64,000 bases of DNA from Doryteuthis pealeii (lineage: Eukaryota; Mollusca; Cephalopoda; Myopsida; Loliginidae): positions 71,682,237-71,746,236 of the forward strand of contig CM042150.1 in assembly GCA_023376005.1 (NCBI GenBank). The letters are read 5' to 3'. Positions 34,001-46,662 of the stretch are shown piece after piece. Position numbers and translations under genes: made by a program. Position 1 is the stretch's first letter; each line of letters starts with the position of its first letter. A model generated the notes under the pieces. It worked only from the letters and a program-made list of their open reading frames with translations. It was not told where the DNA came from and searched no databases.

Positions 34001-34380
34001 AATTGAGATTTTCAGAATAACAAATTTTATTGCATAAATGAGCTTACCTTCATCAAGCTGCTAACTATATTTTACTGTAATTATGTAACGTTGTTTTCTC
34101 CAAATTTGCAATATAAAATATCTACAAGAGTACATCCTAAAAAAACATATTTTTCTCTTAAAATTTGTCTAAAGATGGCTATTGGCAAAATTTTAAAAGT
34201 CCATCTAAATATTTGTAATTAACATTGACAATATGCATCTACCCTTGTGAAATGTTATTATTTTCTTTGACTGTCAGACTTCATACAAACATTTTGTTTA
34301 GCATATTTTATTTAAAGTATAGCATGCATATATACATCTATTACTTTATATTATGGAAAATGGAAGAAAACATGTAAAAT
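31031..34380. other. AT-rich stretch in segment A, no gene
   Basis: Intron-like DNA, repeated in B (about 39.9-43.25 kb) and C (about 54.86-58.2 kb). Opposite-strand frames overlap at 32327-32627, neither of which I recognise. No splice-flanked exon of the ORP gene was found. Confidence 0.55.
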
Positions 34381-34389
34381 TTGTTCATC

Positions 34390-34596
34390 TTATTTCCATT
34401 GGTTATTATATTGCTGCCCCCTATAGCCTGGTTTGGTATGTACTGGTTTTGTACCATTATGCATGAATGCATTTTTTACTTTTAAATCTACTTCTGTCAC
34501 ACACTTTTCAATTTCTCCATATCTATAAAACTTAATAGCGGTATATGATATCAAAAATACAACACAACTGAGACATATCTTTGGTTTTATATTCAC
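34390..34596 (-). other. Unrecognised 68-codon frame with a signal-anchor-like N-terminus
   Basis: Reads MNIKPKICLSCVVFLISYTA then IKFYRYGEIEKC and ends in NNQWK. A short basic head followed by about 17 hydrophobic residues resembles a type II membrane anchor. In segment B the frame breaks at a missing T (near 39762) and in C at an extra A (near 58335), both in homopolymers. It may be chance, a gene fragment, or a first exon; no family recognised. Confidence 0.25.
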
Positions 34597-35112
34597 TCTG
34601 CTCTAGTTAATCTGTTTTAGAAAATGATTTTCAAATTATATTATCAAATACTTTGGAATTCTTGGAATAATTTTTTCCATTTAATCAAATTATTATTTTT
34701 CAGGCAATGGATTGTGTCAGATTAACTGGAGTGGATTGTTAAAAGTAAAACAAACTGTTTGAAATCATAACATTCAAAGAAATGTTAGACATTCTGGCCT
34801 AATACTTTACAGTGAGTTAATAAAAATGGTTACATACTGATGTGATAGTATCATGGGACTTAACAATTGGCTGCCTGTATGGTGTGACAGTTCCAAGTAG
34901 GAATTGTTGTCTGTTTGCTGGCCGATATAAGAAGTTACTTCATGAATTGTATTTTGTTTTGTTTTTATCTTTTCCAATGAAGTTGATTTTCTGTTGGCAG
35001 TAAATGGATAATTGAATATTGTTTGGGTTTTCTGCTGTAGATAGATAGAAATTGGGGTGTTTCAACTGACATTTTCACCTGCTTTCATTTTTTTCATTTA
35101 TTTTTCCCCAAG

Positions 35113-35151
35113 TGCAACTTAGGACAATGTTATCCTTGCTCTCTATGGAAG
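35113..35151 (+). other. Candidate 39-nt phase-0 exon (copy A)
   Basis: Flanked by a long pyrimidine tract ending CCCCAAG and by GTAGGTG. Read in phase 0, as needed after exon 27616-27732, it is open for 13 codons (CNLGQCYPCSLWK). Identical copies lie at 39147-39185 (reverse) and 58940-58978. I cannot match it to known ORP sequence, so it may be a fortuitous splice-like site. Confidence 0.25.
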
Positions 35152-35285
35152 GTAGGTGAAAGCAAAGTTGGGAATATAAAAAATTCAAGAATCGTTCAGC
35201 CTTGAAGGGCCCGCCGCCAGAATTTTGCTAACCTGACGATATCAGATTGACATGCTTTGTGTTTTGGCATACACTTCAACTTTAC

Positions 35286-36400
35286 TCGTAAGCATTACTG
35301 CCATAAAATGCCAAGCTATTTTATGGTAGGGAAATTTACGTTAGAGTAAAAAGTGAAGATTACCGTTTTGTTGCTTGCTTAGTTCTTTTCTTTTTGGCTT
35401 TGGTACATCTAAAATAAAAAGTCCAGATTTTCGTGTGTAACTAGTGTATATCACCGACCCGTAACCGACACACTGACACACATATTAAAGACAACAAAAT
35501 TCCTATTCTGGCCCACCACTCCACACGGCTCTCATAAGCCAGGAAGGAATCCAATTTATGCCTGAATTGTAAAACGAGCCCCACTTTCTTAGAGCATACA
35601 TCATCGGACCACAACCATATGGCAATCCTCTCTGCCATCTAACCCACTAGTCAGATAGCTGACGTCCGTCCACATCTACTCCCGATGCCTCTCTAGACTG
35701 ATAGTACTCAACACCTACACCGCTCAGCATTATTCCAAATAAAAACTTTCTAGAACTTATATACACATTGCACAATTGTGCAACCTAACTTAAAACATAT
35801 ACACGACATTAAAGAAAAATATATTCAGAAGTAAGTATTGTTAAAAATAACGGGTGCCAAGAAAAATTAAAACATTTATTGCCAAAAACACGCACATAAA
35901 ATGGGGCTTCAGGTTTATTTATGGTTTAGGAATTTACGACAATTAGTCCTTTAGATTACCATCTTTTTATCAATGAATATATTCAACACTGAAAATTTCA
36001 TTAAGTCGGTTAATTCCCTTTGATTTTTTTTTTCGGTTGGGGGTTGCTAGGTACATAGCGATGGGAATTTAGGTCCCGTAAGTTCGTTTTCAACCAAAAG
36101 TCGACTTGTATCGTCACTTGCAATAAAATGTAGGGCCAAACTGAGGTTCCCCTTTTTTGGTTAACAGCCAGTCTGGCTCTGACAGAAAGTAAACATCAAC
36201 ATTCAAACAGATGGGGCGCTTTAACTTAAAAAGTTGACCTTGCTCATATACAGCCGACTTTTGGGGTCCGAGATATTTTAGCGAGGCGAAGACTTTGAGA
36301 TTAAGAGCAAGTTTGTTGGGGGTAGGGGGTTTTGTTTTTTGGGTTTACAAGAAATATGCCGTAAAAATAGAAAAAAGTTCCTCGTAGTTAAGGTTGCGTT
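35286..36400. other. Unrelated, CpG-richer contig-end sequence before the gap
   Basis: After A's similarity to C ends, about 1.1 kb of different composition follows. It has many CG dinucleotides (for example around 35450-35470, 35660-35720, 36050-36120 and 36260-36290), fewer A/T runs, and no counterpart in B or C. A 65-codon - strand frame (35441-35638) includes a hydrophobic stretch, but I do not recognise it. It could be a promoter-like CpG-rich region from elsewhere, a different repeat, or a chimeric contig end. Confidence 0.6.
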
Positions 36401-36500
36401 NNNNNNNNNNNNNNNNNNNNNNNNNNNNNNNNNNNNNNNNNNNNNNNNNNNNNNNNNNNNNNNNNNNNNNNNNNNNNNNNNNNNNNNNNNNNNNNNNNNN
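36401..36500. other. Assembly gap, 100 N
   Basis: One hundred consecutive N, the usual placeholder for a scaffold join of unknown size. It lies exactly where segment B begins, so two contigs were joined here. Confidence 0.99.
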
Positions 36501-38562
36501 GAGAGGCGATACAGATGCATCATGAGAAATGAAATCTAATTTCCACGGTAAAAGAACGATTTTCAAGAGATAATTGGAAGCTTGCGTGAAATTTAAAAAA
36601 TATATTTATATCAAAAACTAAATCCAGTAATTAATTTAGTCTTTATTCAATTTTGTGAAAGATTAATTCATTTTATTTGTTAATATTTGGGGGGTAAATT
36701 TTTTTAGTAAAATAGGAAAGATTTTTAGAAAAATAGTGGCAAATGCAATGACAGTTAAACGCAGAATATATCTTTAGAGAAATTATTTAAAAGTATCTTT
36801 AAAGAAACCATTGCTTTTTTGATACATTCTCAATATTAACAGAATCAAACCAACTCCAAATGTATCATCTCTTTACATTTCTAAACTAAAGCTAAACAAA
36901 AGACAAATTTAGATAGTTATTAAAGTAAATAGCAAAACATTAAAAGTAAATAATCTAATATAATCCTAAGCAAAATCAGTATTCAAAAAAAGGATCTTAA
37001 TATCTTTCATATTGTTTCCCTAATAATCAAATTGCATAATTTTCTGCAATTGAAATCTATTTAAATTCAAATTCTCTGCTCCAGAGAATCAATACCATAA
37101 TTCTATGTCAGTGATCCATGTTATATTCACTGGTATAATGAATACTATTTCAACAGAATCATATACAAATATTTGCAAAAGTAAAATTTAACAATCAAAT
37201 CAGCATATATCTTTTGCTGAATAGATATATTTCAACTTTCAGTATATTGACATAGCTCTATCACTTGCTCTCTTTAAACTTAACATCCTGTTGAGAATTT
37301 TCTAAGTCCAGAGCATTCCTATAAGGATATATAAAAAAATGGCTAAAATAATTTTTGCATCTAAAGTTTATCTGTTATTTCCCTTAAATCAAAGACTTCT
37401 AAATATGTCTAATATTACATTTAAACAAGGCTATCGTTTGGGGTGGATTAGGAAAACGAATGAGATTCCGGCTGGGTGGAATGAGGCAGTATAGGATTTT
37501 AAGAGTTAAATCGATATTAATTCAGGTAAACCTGCATTGATGACTATAATGATTTTTAAAAAGAACATATTCCATATTTAGAGTTATTAGCAATGCTAAG
37601 CTTTGTGGGATTTCTTTCAAGACATCTTTACACACAATAAACACTTAATACATTTTGATTCTTTCCATAGAAATCAATAAAATGCTTATGAAAAGTATTA
37701 TCTAAAACTTCCAGTTGCATTCATGAAATATACTATCAGTGGTTTTGTTTTGCTTTATCAACATTTTCTTCTATAACAAGAGCAAAATGTCTACCAAATC
37801 TTTATTATGAGTGTATTTACAATATGATCAAAAGACATGCCAAATATATTAATATTTCATTAATAATGTAAAACATAACATATTGTATGTGAGAAAAGCC
37901 TTAACACACAATCTAGGTGAATGGTTTCAAAGACCATGCACACTTCTATGGTCATACCTAAAAAATATTCTGCCAATATACTTTCATATTAGCTGTATAT
38001 TTGATTAGAGGATTCACTGGATGAACACATGAAAGCCTCAAAGTCAGCCATTATAGTCTGTTGCTTTTGCAGAGCTCATTACCTGGCCATAGGATCAAAC
38101 CAGCTGGGTCACATGAGTGAAGGAGTATGATGTTGAATGATACAAAACTCTTAAGTATCCTAGATTACATCACTGACTATATGGCCAGATGCATCATCCA
38201 AATGTATTTCTTGATATGACAACTTTTTAAAATATATAACATTTTTTTATAAATATATAACATATCTTACATTATTTTCTTTGAAATTTTCCTTTTGTAT
38301 TATTTCATATCATATGAATCAAAATAAGATTACCAAACCCATTCCCTGAATAATTTTTAATGTACTAAAACTAGGTTGGTAATTTATTGGTTGGTATTTT
38401 TTTCAGCTTTATGAAACTAGAAACAATATGCAGCAATAATAAACTGTATTTGTAGAAAAGCATTTCCAGAGTGTAGAACTGCATAAGCAATTCCTTCATA
38501 AAAAGTAATGTTGTCAAATACCAAAAGACAATAACTCATTTGATCAGTGATGCATGTGGTTA

Positions 38563-38590
38563 TCAAAAAAAAAAAAAAAAAAAAAAAAAA
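38563..38590. repeat. Poly-A tract (segment B) matching poly-T at 59552-59575
   Basis: Run of about 28 A. The same locus in segment C is a poly-T of different length with an interrupting G/A (TTTTTAAGTTTTT), a typical homopolymer length discrepancy between copies. Confidence 0.9.
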
Positions 38591-41500
38591 CTTTTCCCCT
38601 CATGCAAGCCTATTCCAATTCAATGCAAATAATTTAAAAAAAATGCTTTTGCAATCAGTTTCTATTCATTTTATAAACCAGAAGTTTGGGACACAAATCA
38701 GAAACAACTTTTACATCCTAAAATTTATGTAACCAAGAACTAAACTGATTCTATCTGTTATATAACATCTTTCATTTTAATATTTATTTTAACATATCTA
38801 TAACATTGATATAGTTTTTTATTTTTCATTTATCATTAAATTATTTATTTATAAATTATTAAAATGTATAAAATCTGCTACCTTATAAGTCCTCTAAAGC
38901 AAAAGTAATTGTAAGTCTTGAAGATTAAAAGAGTCTAAAATTTGGATGTTTAAAGTTGATTTCATTATCAGAAAATATAGGAACAAATCTTTTTTTTATA
39001 TATAGAATACAGAAAAGTGCACAGAAGCTAAGAATGTGTAGCAAACACAAACATGTCAACTGATATGTCAGGTTACAAAATTCTGCGGCCCTTCAAGGCT
39101 GAACAGATTCTTGAATTTTTTATTTCCCAACTTTGCTTTCACCTACCTTCCATAGAGAGCAAGGATAACATTGTCCTAAGTTGCACTTGGGGAAAAAAAA
39201 TGAAAAAAATGAAGCAGGTGAAAATGTCAGTTGAAACACCCCAATTCTAATCTACAGCAGAAACCCAAACAATATTCAATTATCCATTTACTGCCAACAG
39301 AAATCAACTTCATTGGAAAAGATAAGAAACAAAACAAAATACAATTCATGAAGTAACTTCTTATATCGGCCAGCAAACAGACAACAATTCCTACTTGGAA
39401 CTGTCACACCATACAGGCAGCCAATTGTTAAGTCCCATGATACTATCACATCAGTATGTAACCATTTTTATTAACTCACTGTAAAGTATTAGGCCAGAAT
39501 GTCTAACATTTCTTTGAATGTTATGATTTCAAACAGTTTGTTTTACTTTTAAACAATCCACTCCAGTTAATCTGACACAATCCATTGCCTGAAAAATAAT
39601 AATTTGATTAAATGGAAAAAATTATTCCAAGAATTCCAAAGTATTTGATAATATAATTTGAAAATCATTTTCTAAAACAGATTAACTAGAGCAGAGTGAA
39701 TATAAAACCAAAGATATGTCTCAGTTGTGTTGTATTTTTGATATCATATACCGCTATTAAGTTTATAGATATGGAGAAATTGAAAAGTGTGTGACAGAAG
39801 TAGATTTAAAAGTAAAAAATGCATTCATGCATAATGGTACAAAACCAGTACATACCAAACCAGGCTATAGGGGGCAGCAATATAATAACCAATGGAAATA
39901 AGATGAACAAATTTTACATGTTTTCTTCCATTTTCCATAATATAAAGTAATAGATGTATATATGCATGCTATACTTTAAATAAAATATGCTAACAAAATG
40001 TTTGTATGAAGTCTGACAGTCAAAGAAAAATAATAACATTTCACAAGGGTAGATGCATATTGTCAATGTTAATTACAAATATTTAGATGGACTTTTAAAA
40101 TTTTGCCAATAGCCATCTTTAGACAAATTTTAAGAGAAAAATATGTTTTTTTAGGATGTACTCTTGTAGATATTTTTATATTGCAAATTTGGAGAAAACA
40201 ACGTTACATAATTACAGTAAAATATAGTTAGCAGCTTGATGAAGGTTAAGCTCATTTATGCAATAAAATTTGTTATTCTGAAATCTCAATTAGCAAAAGC
40301 ACAGGAAACAAAAATAAACAGCTATTCTTTAAATAGATACAAATGATTTAAATAATCCAATTAAATAAGTACAGATTCTATATTAATTTCATACTTCTAA
40401 GAAAGCTTTAAGCTGAATAAAATATGAAACTAATATATTTAACAAATCATATAAATATGTAATAAGTGAAAGATAAAACAGCAATAGTTACTCAAGTATA
40501 AATGGAGATATATAGCCAAATTTGAAGTAATATGCATAAATATTGAGTACTGATAGTCTTTCAAGAATATATAGAAGCAAAAGTGGAATTAAGTTAATGA
40601 TATAGACAAAAATAGAATCTAAAAAGTAAATTATAAATGAATTAGAGTTACTAAAGATTTCAAAAGATTTATGCAGTTGGCAAACATACTGGTTTAACAA
40701 ACTTAAAACAAAATGCTATTGTTTGTTTGTGTGCACTTGAATATATGATAAAGTTCAGGTAAACTGAAGTATGAAACAGCATTCTCCTATCATATATTTT
40801 ATGAAAAATAAACCTTTCAAATGTTAAGAACTGTCTCAAATTATAAAAAGTATATTCCATACATAACATGAACATAAATTAAACAGCATTTAGAAAATGA
40901 AAAGCAATTTAAATACAATTTAAGTTTTGATGAATATATTACTATTAGTTAGATACAATAGTTTCCAGCATCATTTTTGCACAATATTCAGGAAATCTTA
41001 AAAGATATCTTTGAATTTTACTCAGCTTATTATTGTTTGTATGTGCATGCTATTAAAGAATTGTTTAGAAAAAGTGATAATTTTACTTTATTTTGGTGGT
41101 AATCATGACAATAATACATTCAATAATTTTACTTTCTAAGTTTGATTGCCAAACATAGCAAGGGAAGCTTAGCAATTTAAAATCACTGCATAATGCAACA
41201 GATGCAAGCTTGTTTCAATAACAGTTTGGGAAATTTGAAGAAAGATTTTAAGCTAAAAAAAAAAAACAAAAAAAAATGATGAATTGGGGGAAATTTTAAA
41301 GGAAAATGTAGTACACCTTGTAGAAAAATGACTACTGTAATATGTTGTTTATATGCCATTAAACAAATTTAGAAGCTAGGAAAATAGGTTCCACAAAAAG
41401 CAACATTGGTCAGTGTTTAAAAACTTTTCTTTCTCTACTTGTTCAATATGATCACTGGTAATGAAATATAGAATTATTATAAGTATAAAAAAAAGATCCA

Positions 41501-43279
41501 GGATATTCTTCGACATCTCAATTTAAACAGAATTTATTGAGAAAGGTTCTTAAGGGATGTAAAATGAATTCTTTCATTGCTAGAACCAGGATAAACTGTT
41601 ACAGTATATAACACTACAGTGAGCAATTGATTTTTTTGGAATAGAAAATATCCTTAGTTATCTAATGATTTTGTTCTATGATGACACCTGTTTTATGTTG
41701 TGGAAGGTTTTACATATGCAGAGAATTCTCAAGACCTTATATTCAGACAATTGTTTTGTACAATGTTCTTTGTCTGGTCAGCAGTTCTAACAATTTTAAG
41801 ATATCAATATTTCGTGAACTTATCAAATCCAAACCGGAATCATACTTATAAGGGAAAACACAATTTACCTGAAAAGTGGTTATGGGAGTCAAGAAAATAT
41901 TTTGATGACTGAATAATGATGCTGCAAATTTATATGAGTAAAAGATTGTTAAAATGCTGGACACTTTTGCATCAATAATTTTTTTTTATTCAGTATTAAT
42001 AAAATAACTTAAAAACTGTTAATAGACGTTTCTAATACAGTGTTAAATATGGATCAAAGTGTGTACAATTTAGTATTATTGAAATAGAATATTAATTCAC
42101 TATTACATATAACAAAAAGTGTTTTCCAAATGAAACAAAAATTGATAATAGCAGTAACCAAACAAAACTGAAAATGCTTAATTAGCTTATTTTTGTTTAT
42201 TAGACTATTTTGCCTGAACAATCTAGTTTAAAGTCTACAAAATCTAATTCACAAGAATGGTGTCATACTTTTTCATTTTTGTTCTACTTAGATAATTCAA
42301 AATAATGTATCAAGTGAGGTCTAGGAGATACATATAAATGAGTAGTTTTCAAAATTTCATTATAAGAAATTATCTTGTTATAAAAGCACAAGATATTAGA
42401 TACTTTGCAAATAAAGTGATATCATTATGTTCTAATAAAAGGAAATTTAAGAGAAAGAAGGAAAGCAGTTTATAATGCATAATTTGTTTGTGAATCAAGG
42501 AAAAAATTAGAGAAAATATATGGCTCATTTTATGTGGCATACTCTAATTTATGTATAACAATACTAGAGCATTTTTGGAAATGATAGTCTCAAAAGAAAT
42601 TATAGATATTAATTATAAAATGTTCAAAATTAAAACATTGTTTTGATATAAACTGCTTTCTATTACCTATATTTTATTATTAGTGTTAATTAATTTAACT
42701 TTTTGTTGCTTTTTCTCAAAATTATCTATTTTTAACTCAGTAACTGTGAGAATTCAGAATAAAGTACCTTGAGAGTTTATCATTCATGGCAATACCTTAC
42801 TGCAAGACTATAAAAATTGTGAAGACAGAATTCTAGCCCTTAATTCTTTTGTCTGTTTTCTTTTAATGAATATTCTACACTTCTAAAAGATTGCATAATA
42901 TCATTCTAACATCTATTAACTTGTACAAGTTTTAAAATTGAGTAAACAAATTTGCATTCAATAATAATGAAAAAAGCCTAAAAATTTCTTACATTTATAT
43001 TTTATGATATAAATTGATTTATTTTTTAAATTTTCTCATTTTTTCTCAAGTGCAAACTATAAAATATCAGGAAAAATTAAAAATAACAATAAGATTTTAC
43101 TAGGAGCAACAACAGTTTTAATTTGATTAGAAACTAAAATATGATCTTTTGAGCAATAGTTATTGTCTATAATAAAACCTGACATTTTTGCACGCTAGAA
43201 TAAATATAGACATTATAAGATAAATTTTGTAGTAAAAGCCTTTGTCTAGAACAATTATACTGTTCTGAAATAACACTGG

Positions 43280-44600
43280 TTAACATGATTTTTGATGCCA
43301 AAAAACAAAACACATTTTTTTAGCTATTTTGATGGTGCTGATTCAGAAAATGACCTTTTTCATGGTTATCTCCCGTTTTTGGTCTACTGAAAATTGCTCA
43401 TTTTTGGAAAAAAGATCAATTACGATCTTGGCTGATCACAAAATTTAGTTAATAAAAGTCGTAGAAAACCATCAATTTTCAGGTAGGCTGAAATAAACTA
43501 TTTTTATAAGAAAAATTGAGTAAAAAATCTTAAAACTGAAGTACTGAATTTCCACCAAAATTCAAATTAACTGATAAACTTTATCTGTAAATACACTTTA
43601 GTAAACTTGACAATTAAGGTGACACCAAAAAACGAAACCCTAAAATTTTCTGTTTGAAATTCATAAATTTATCCCATCACTTTTATCTTTTCAACATGGA
43701 AGGAAAGCAAGCACATTGAGAGTTTTTGTTTTCACAATTGGAAAGAAACTTCAACTAAAGACATCCCAATTGAATGCACCTATTCCATTGTATATGATGA
43801 ACATCATGAAAATGGGTTCACCAAAACATCTGCCCTGTGGGATTAAGAACATTTAATCACACCCTGATCTGAAATTGCTCCATTAGTGTCATCAATTTAA
43901 AATCTCTGTTTTGAAGCTGCTTTTTGAAAGCTGTTGAAAAGTCTACAGGACTTAGGCACTATTAAGGTTCATTTTTTACATAGCCATCTAGATAATTGCA
44001 GCATTGTGAGTGATGAGCAAGGAGAACGATTCCATCAGGATATCAAAAGAATGAAAGAGCTACCAAGGACTGTGGGACAAATAAATGATTACCGACTTAC
44101 TACTGGAATATCAAAAGGACTTAAATATCATTGAAAATGACAGACAAGCCAGAAAGTGTAAACTTTTATCATAGTTCTTATGTTCTCAAAGGTTTTATTT
44201 CTGCTGTTAGTTTATTAAATGGTTTGATGGAAAAGATCTGTTGGTCTTGGGATATTCAATTGCATTATTTTTAAAGATTTAGGGTCTGATTGTTATTGCA
44301 AAATATAATATTTCTCAATAAGCAGAACAATATTTGTTGTTTTTAAATACGAATTGAGAGGTTTCTACGATTTTACTTTGAGAAATATTGCCATCAGTCA
44401 ATATCATATGTACAGAAAACAAATGGGAAAAAAACAAAACTTTTTTCTCAAAAATAAGGCATTTATGTACAGCAAAAACAGTAACTAACCAAGAAAAAAG
44501 TAAGGCCATTTTCAGATTCAACCCCCCAAATGAACTAAAAAAGATGTTTGGTGTCTCGATACCATTTCAAAAAACTTTTTTTTATTGACGAGTGTAATTA
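43280..44600 (+). pseudogene. GERFHQDI-motif pseudogene, copy B
   Basis: Plus-strand image of 29690-31030 inside the inverted segment. The conserved block lies at 43934-44134, with the same breaks. Confidence 0.65.
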
Positions 44601-44753
44601 AAAATTTTAGTTGAGTGTAATTTCTAACTTCAAGTTTTAATTTTGATATTCAATTTAAATGAATTCTTAGTGATTCCTTTTTTTTTAAATCAAACCAGAA
44701 TAATTTCTTTAAAATTTTCGTATGTGTATGGAAAAATAATTAGTAAAAAACAA

Positions 44754-44788
<35 letters not shown>

Positions 44789-44792
<4 letters not shown>

Positions 44793-45907
44793 CATCAAGC
44801 CATACTGACAGCATGGATCTCCATGACTTTCTTGTCACTCATCCCTATCGGCCATAACTCCTGACAAGTCATCTGCACAGCATCCAATATCCATGCAGAG
44901 CTGATTGATGAAAGTTTTTGATGGCCAACCTACACTTGTGTGTCCATGTATATTTGCCCATAGAACATCACTTATGAGCTTGTTCTTGCTTCTCCAGCAG
45001 TGTCCAGCATGTCTTGTTCATCTTACCTGGGTGGTTTGTATGATAGGAGGCAAGTGGCCATATAGCTTCTCTTTGTGTGGTGCTGTTTCCAGGAATTGTG
45101 CAAGACAGCATGCAGGATCCTTATAGTTCCCATTTAGCTTTTCTCCAAGCGTTTCATTAATCGAAGTGGTGCAGCCATATATTAGCACTGATACGACTAT
45201 AACTTGGAAGAATTTTGTCTTATCTTATCAGAGAGATCAGATTTCCATATGATCAATCTGTCTATAGCAGTCCATGTATTGAGCAGTTTCATATATTGAC
45301 ATTGCTTTCTGTAAATTTCTACCTAAGTATGTGAATTTGTTTACTAATTTCAGGGGCTTACTGACTAGTGTGGAGATGTCTCCATCTTGTTTGTAACACA
45401 TGAACTCTGTTTTATGTGAATTCACATGGAGGCTAATGCCACTTGCCACTTTCTCTAGGCTATGTAACAGTGATTTGGCTTGTGCAGGTATATTTGCAAA
45501 AAGTGCTAGATCATCTGTAATAGTTTCTGCTGGATATCACCTGCTTCTTGTCTTTTTTTGGGTGTGAAGACTATTTTTTCATTAGATCTAATGACGTTCA
45601 TAGTATGTAGTCTAGGCAAATTATAAATAAAAATGTTGCAAATGTATTTCTTTGTATGACTCCAGTGACAGTGTCAAAGAAAACTGTGTGACTATCAGGT
45701 GAATGGACTATTGCTTTTGTGTCTTTGTAGAACACCATTATAGTGGTAACAGTTTCTTTGGGGAGACTATAAGCTAGAAGTATCTATCTTTCCTCTGAAT
45801 GGAGTCAAAAGACTCGGAGAAATCTACAAATAAAAGTATTGCCTTGTGATTTTTACTCAAACACCTATGATTCGACTGATTGTCAGAATTTGAGAAGTAG
45901 TAGACTG

Positions 45908-45910
<3 letters not shown>
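44789..45910 (-). mobile_element. LINE fragment, copy B (reverse)
   Basis: Reverse complement of 28370-29494 at the same place between the same TA tracts, including the same frameshifts. It is the same insertion seen again in the inverted segment, not an independent transposition. Confidence 0.9.
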
Positions 45911-45952
<42 letters not shown>

Positions 45953-46545
45953 AAGAGTAAGATATTTATATAGAAAATATTGTTGGCTAATTTTAAATAT
46001 ATTAATGCATAATGAATAGTTTATGATTATGTCTTATGTTATGGATCAAGACAAATGCAAACAACTGTATTGATAAAACAAAATTTACATATCTATAATA
46101 TCAGAGATAAAATAATTTTAGAGCACAAATTCTTTTTAATCTATTTTAATATCCATTGGAACCAAGTTGAAAAGAAAAAAGCAAATACAGAGTTGTAAAC
46201 TTTTATGTCAGGTTTACTTTACTAATGCCAATTTCTGAAGAAAAATAAAACTCCAAATGTTTAAGTTTAGATAAATCCCTGATCGAATACTGATATACAA
46301 ATAAAATAATTCTTAGTTGAGGACAATGTCATTCAGTCAATTGGCTCTTGAGGAAACAGAATACAAGAGATAATCATAAAACTAATTTGAAACCTAATAT
46401 AGAAAAACAGTAATTCTAAATAGTAAATTATGTATCAGTATATGAGGTAGAAATGACAAAAAATATAATTAAAAAGTAGGAAAGAGCATGAAAGTGCAGG
46501 TAAAAAGGAAAGTGATGAGAAGTAAAGCAGCACAGAGACACTTAC

Positions 46546-46662
46546 ATAACTCCTATTATGCTGGGGACTAGATGCTGAACTTCCCCTCTCCTTCAGTTTG
46601 TTAAATCGGGAGCCAATGGCACGGCGAGATTTCTTTTTATCAGACAAATTTAAATCATCCCA
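46546..46662 (-). CDS. OSBPL3/6/7-like: ORP exon f (copy B): inverted duplicate, probably artefact
   Basis: Reverse-strand copy of the 117-nt exon at 27616-27732, with the same acceptor and donor and an open frame over its full length. It lies inside the inverted segment B. No other ORP exon lies beside it on the - strand, because the upstream exons were not duplicated. It should not be annotated as a second gene until segment B is validated. Confidence 0.8.

Larger units (their letters stand above)
25217..35285 (+). repeat. Segment A of an inverted triplication (forward copy)
   Basis: This stretch recurs reverse-complemented in segment B and forward again in segment C. Anchors in all three are ORP exon f, a LINE fragment between two TA tracts, a pseudogene with the GERFHQDI motif, and a 39-nt splice-flanked sequence (35113-35151, 39147-39185 reverse, 58940-58978). 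The offset from A to C is 23.80-23.83 kb throughout. Similarity fades, with several indels, around 35200-35285 and then stops. Confidence 0.92.

Noticed and set aside
34705..34790. Possible alternative terminal exon: TTTTTCAG acceptor followed by a short frame that ends in a stop, with AATAAA near 34820.
   Set aside because: The frame is 12 to 20 codons, differs between copies by one T, and has no ORP similarity. AATAAA is common by chance in such AT-rich DNA.
38547..38732. 61-codon frame starting MMHVVIKKKKKK.
   Set aside because: It is created by a poly-A tract whose length differs between segments B and C.
46546..46662. A second ORP gene on the - strand.
   Set aside because: Only the one exon inside the inverted segment is present. 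The other five exons have no copies, as expected from a partial inverted duplicate or assembly artefact.
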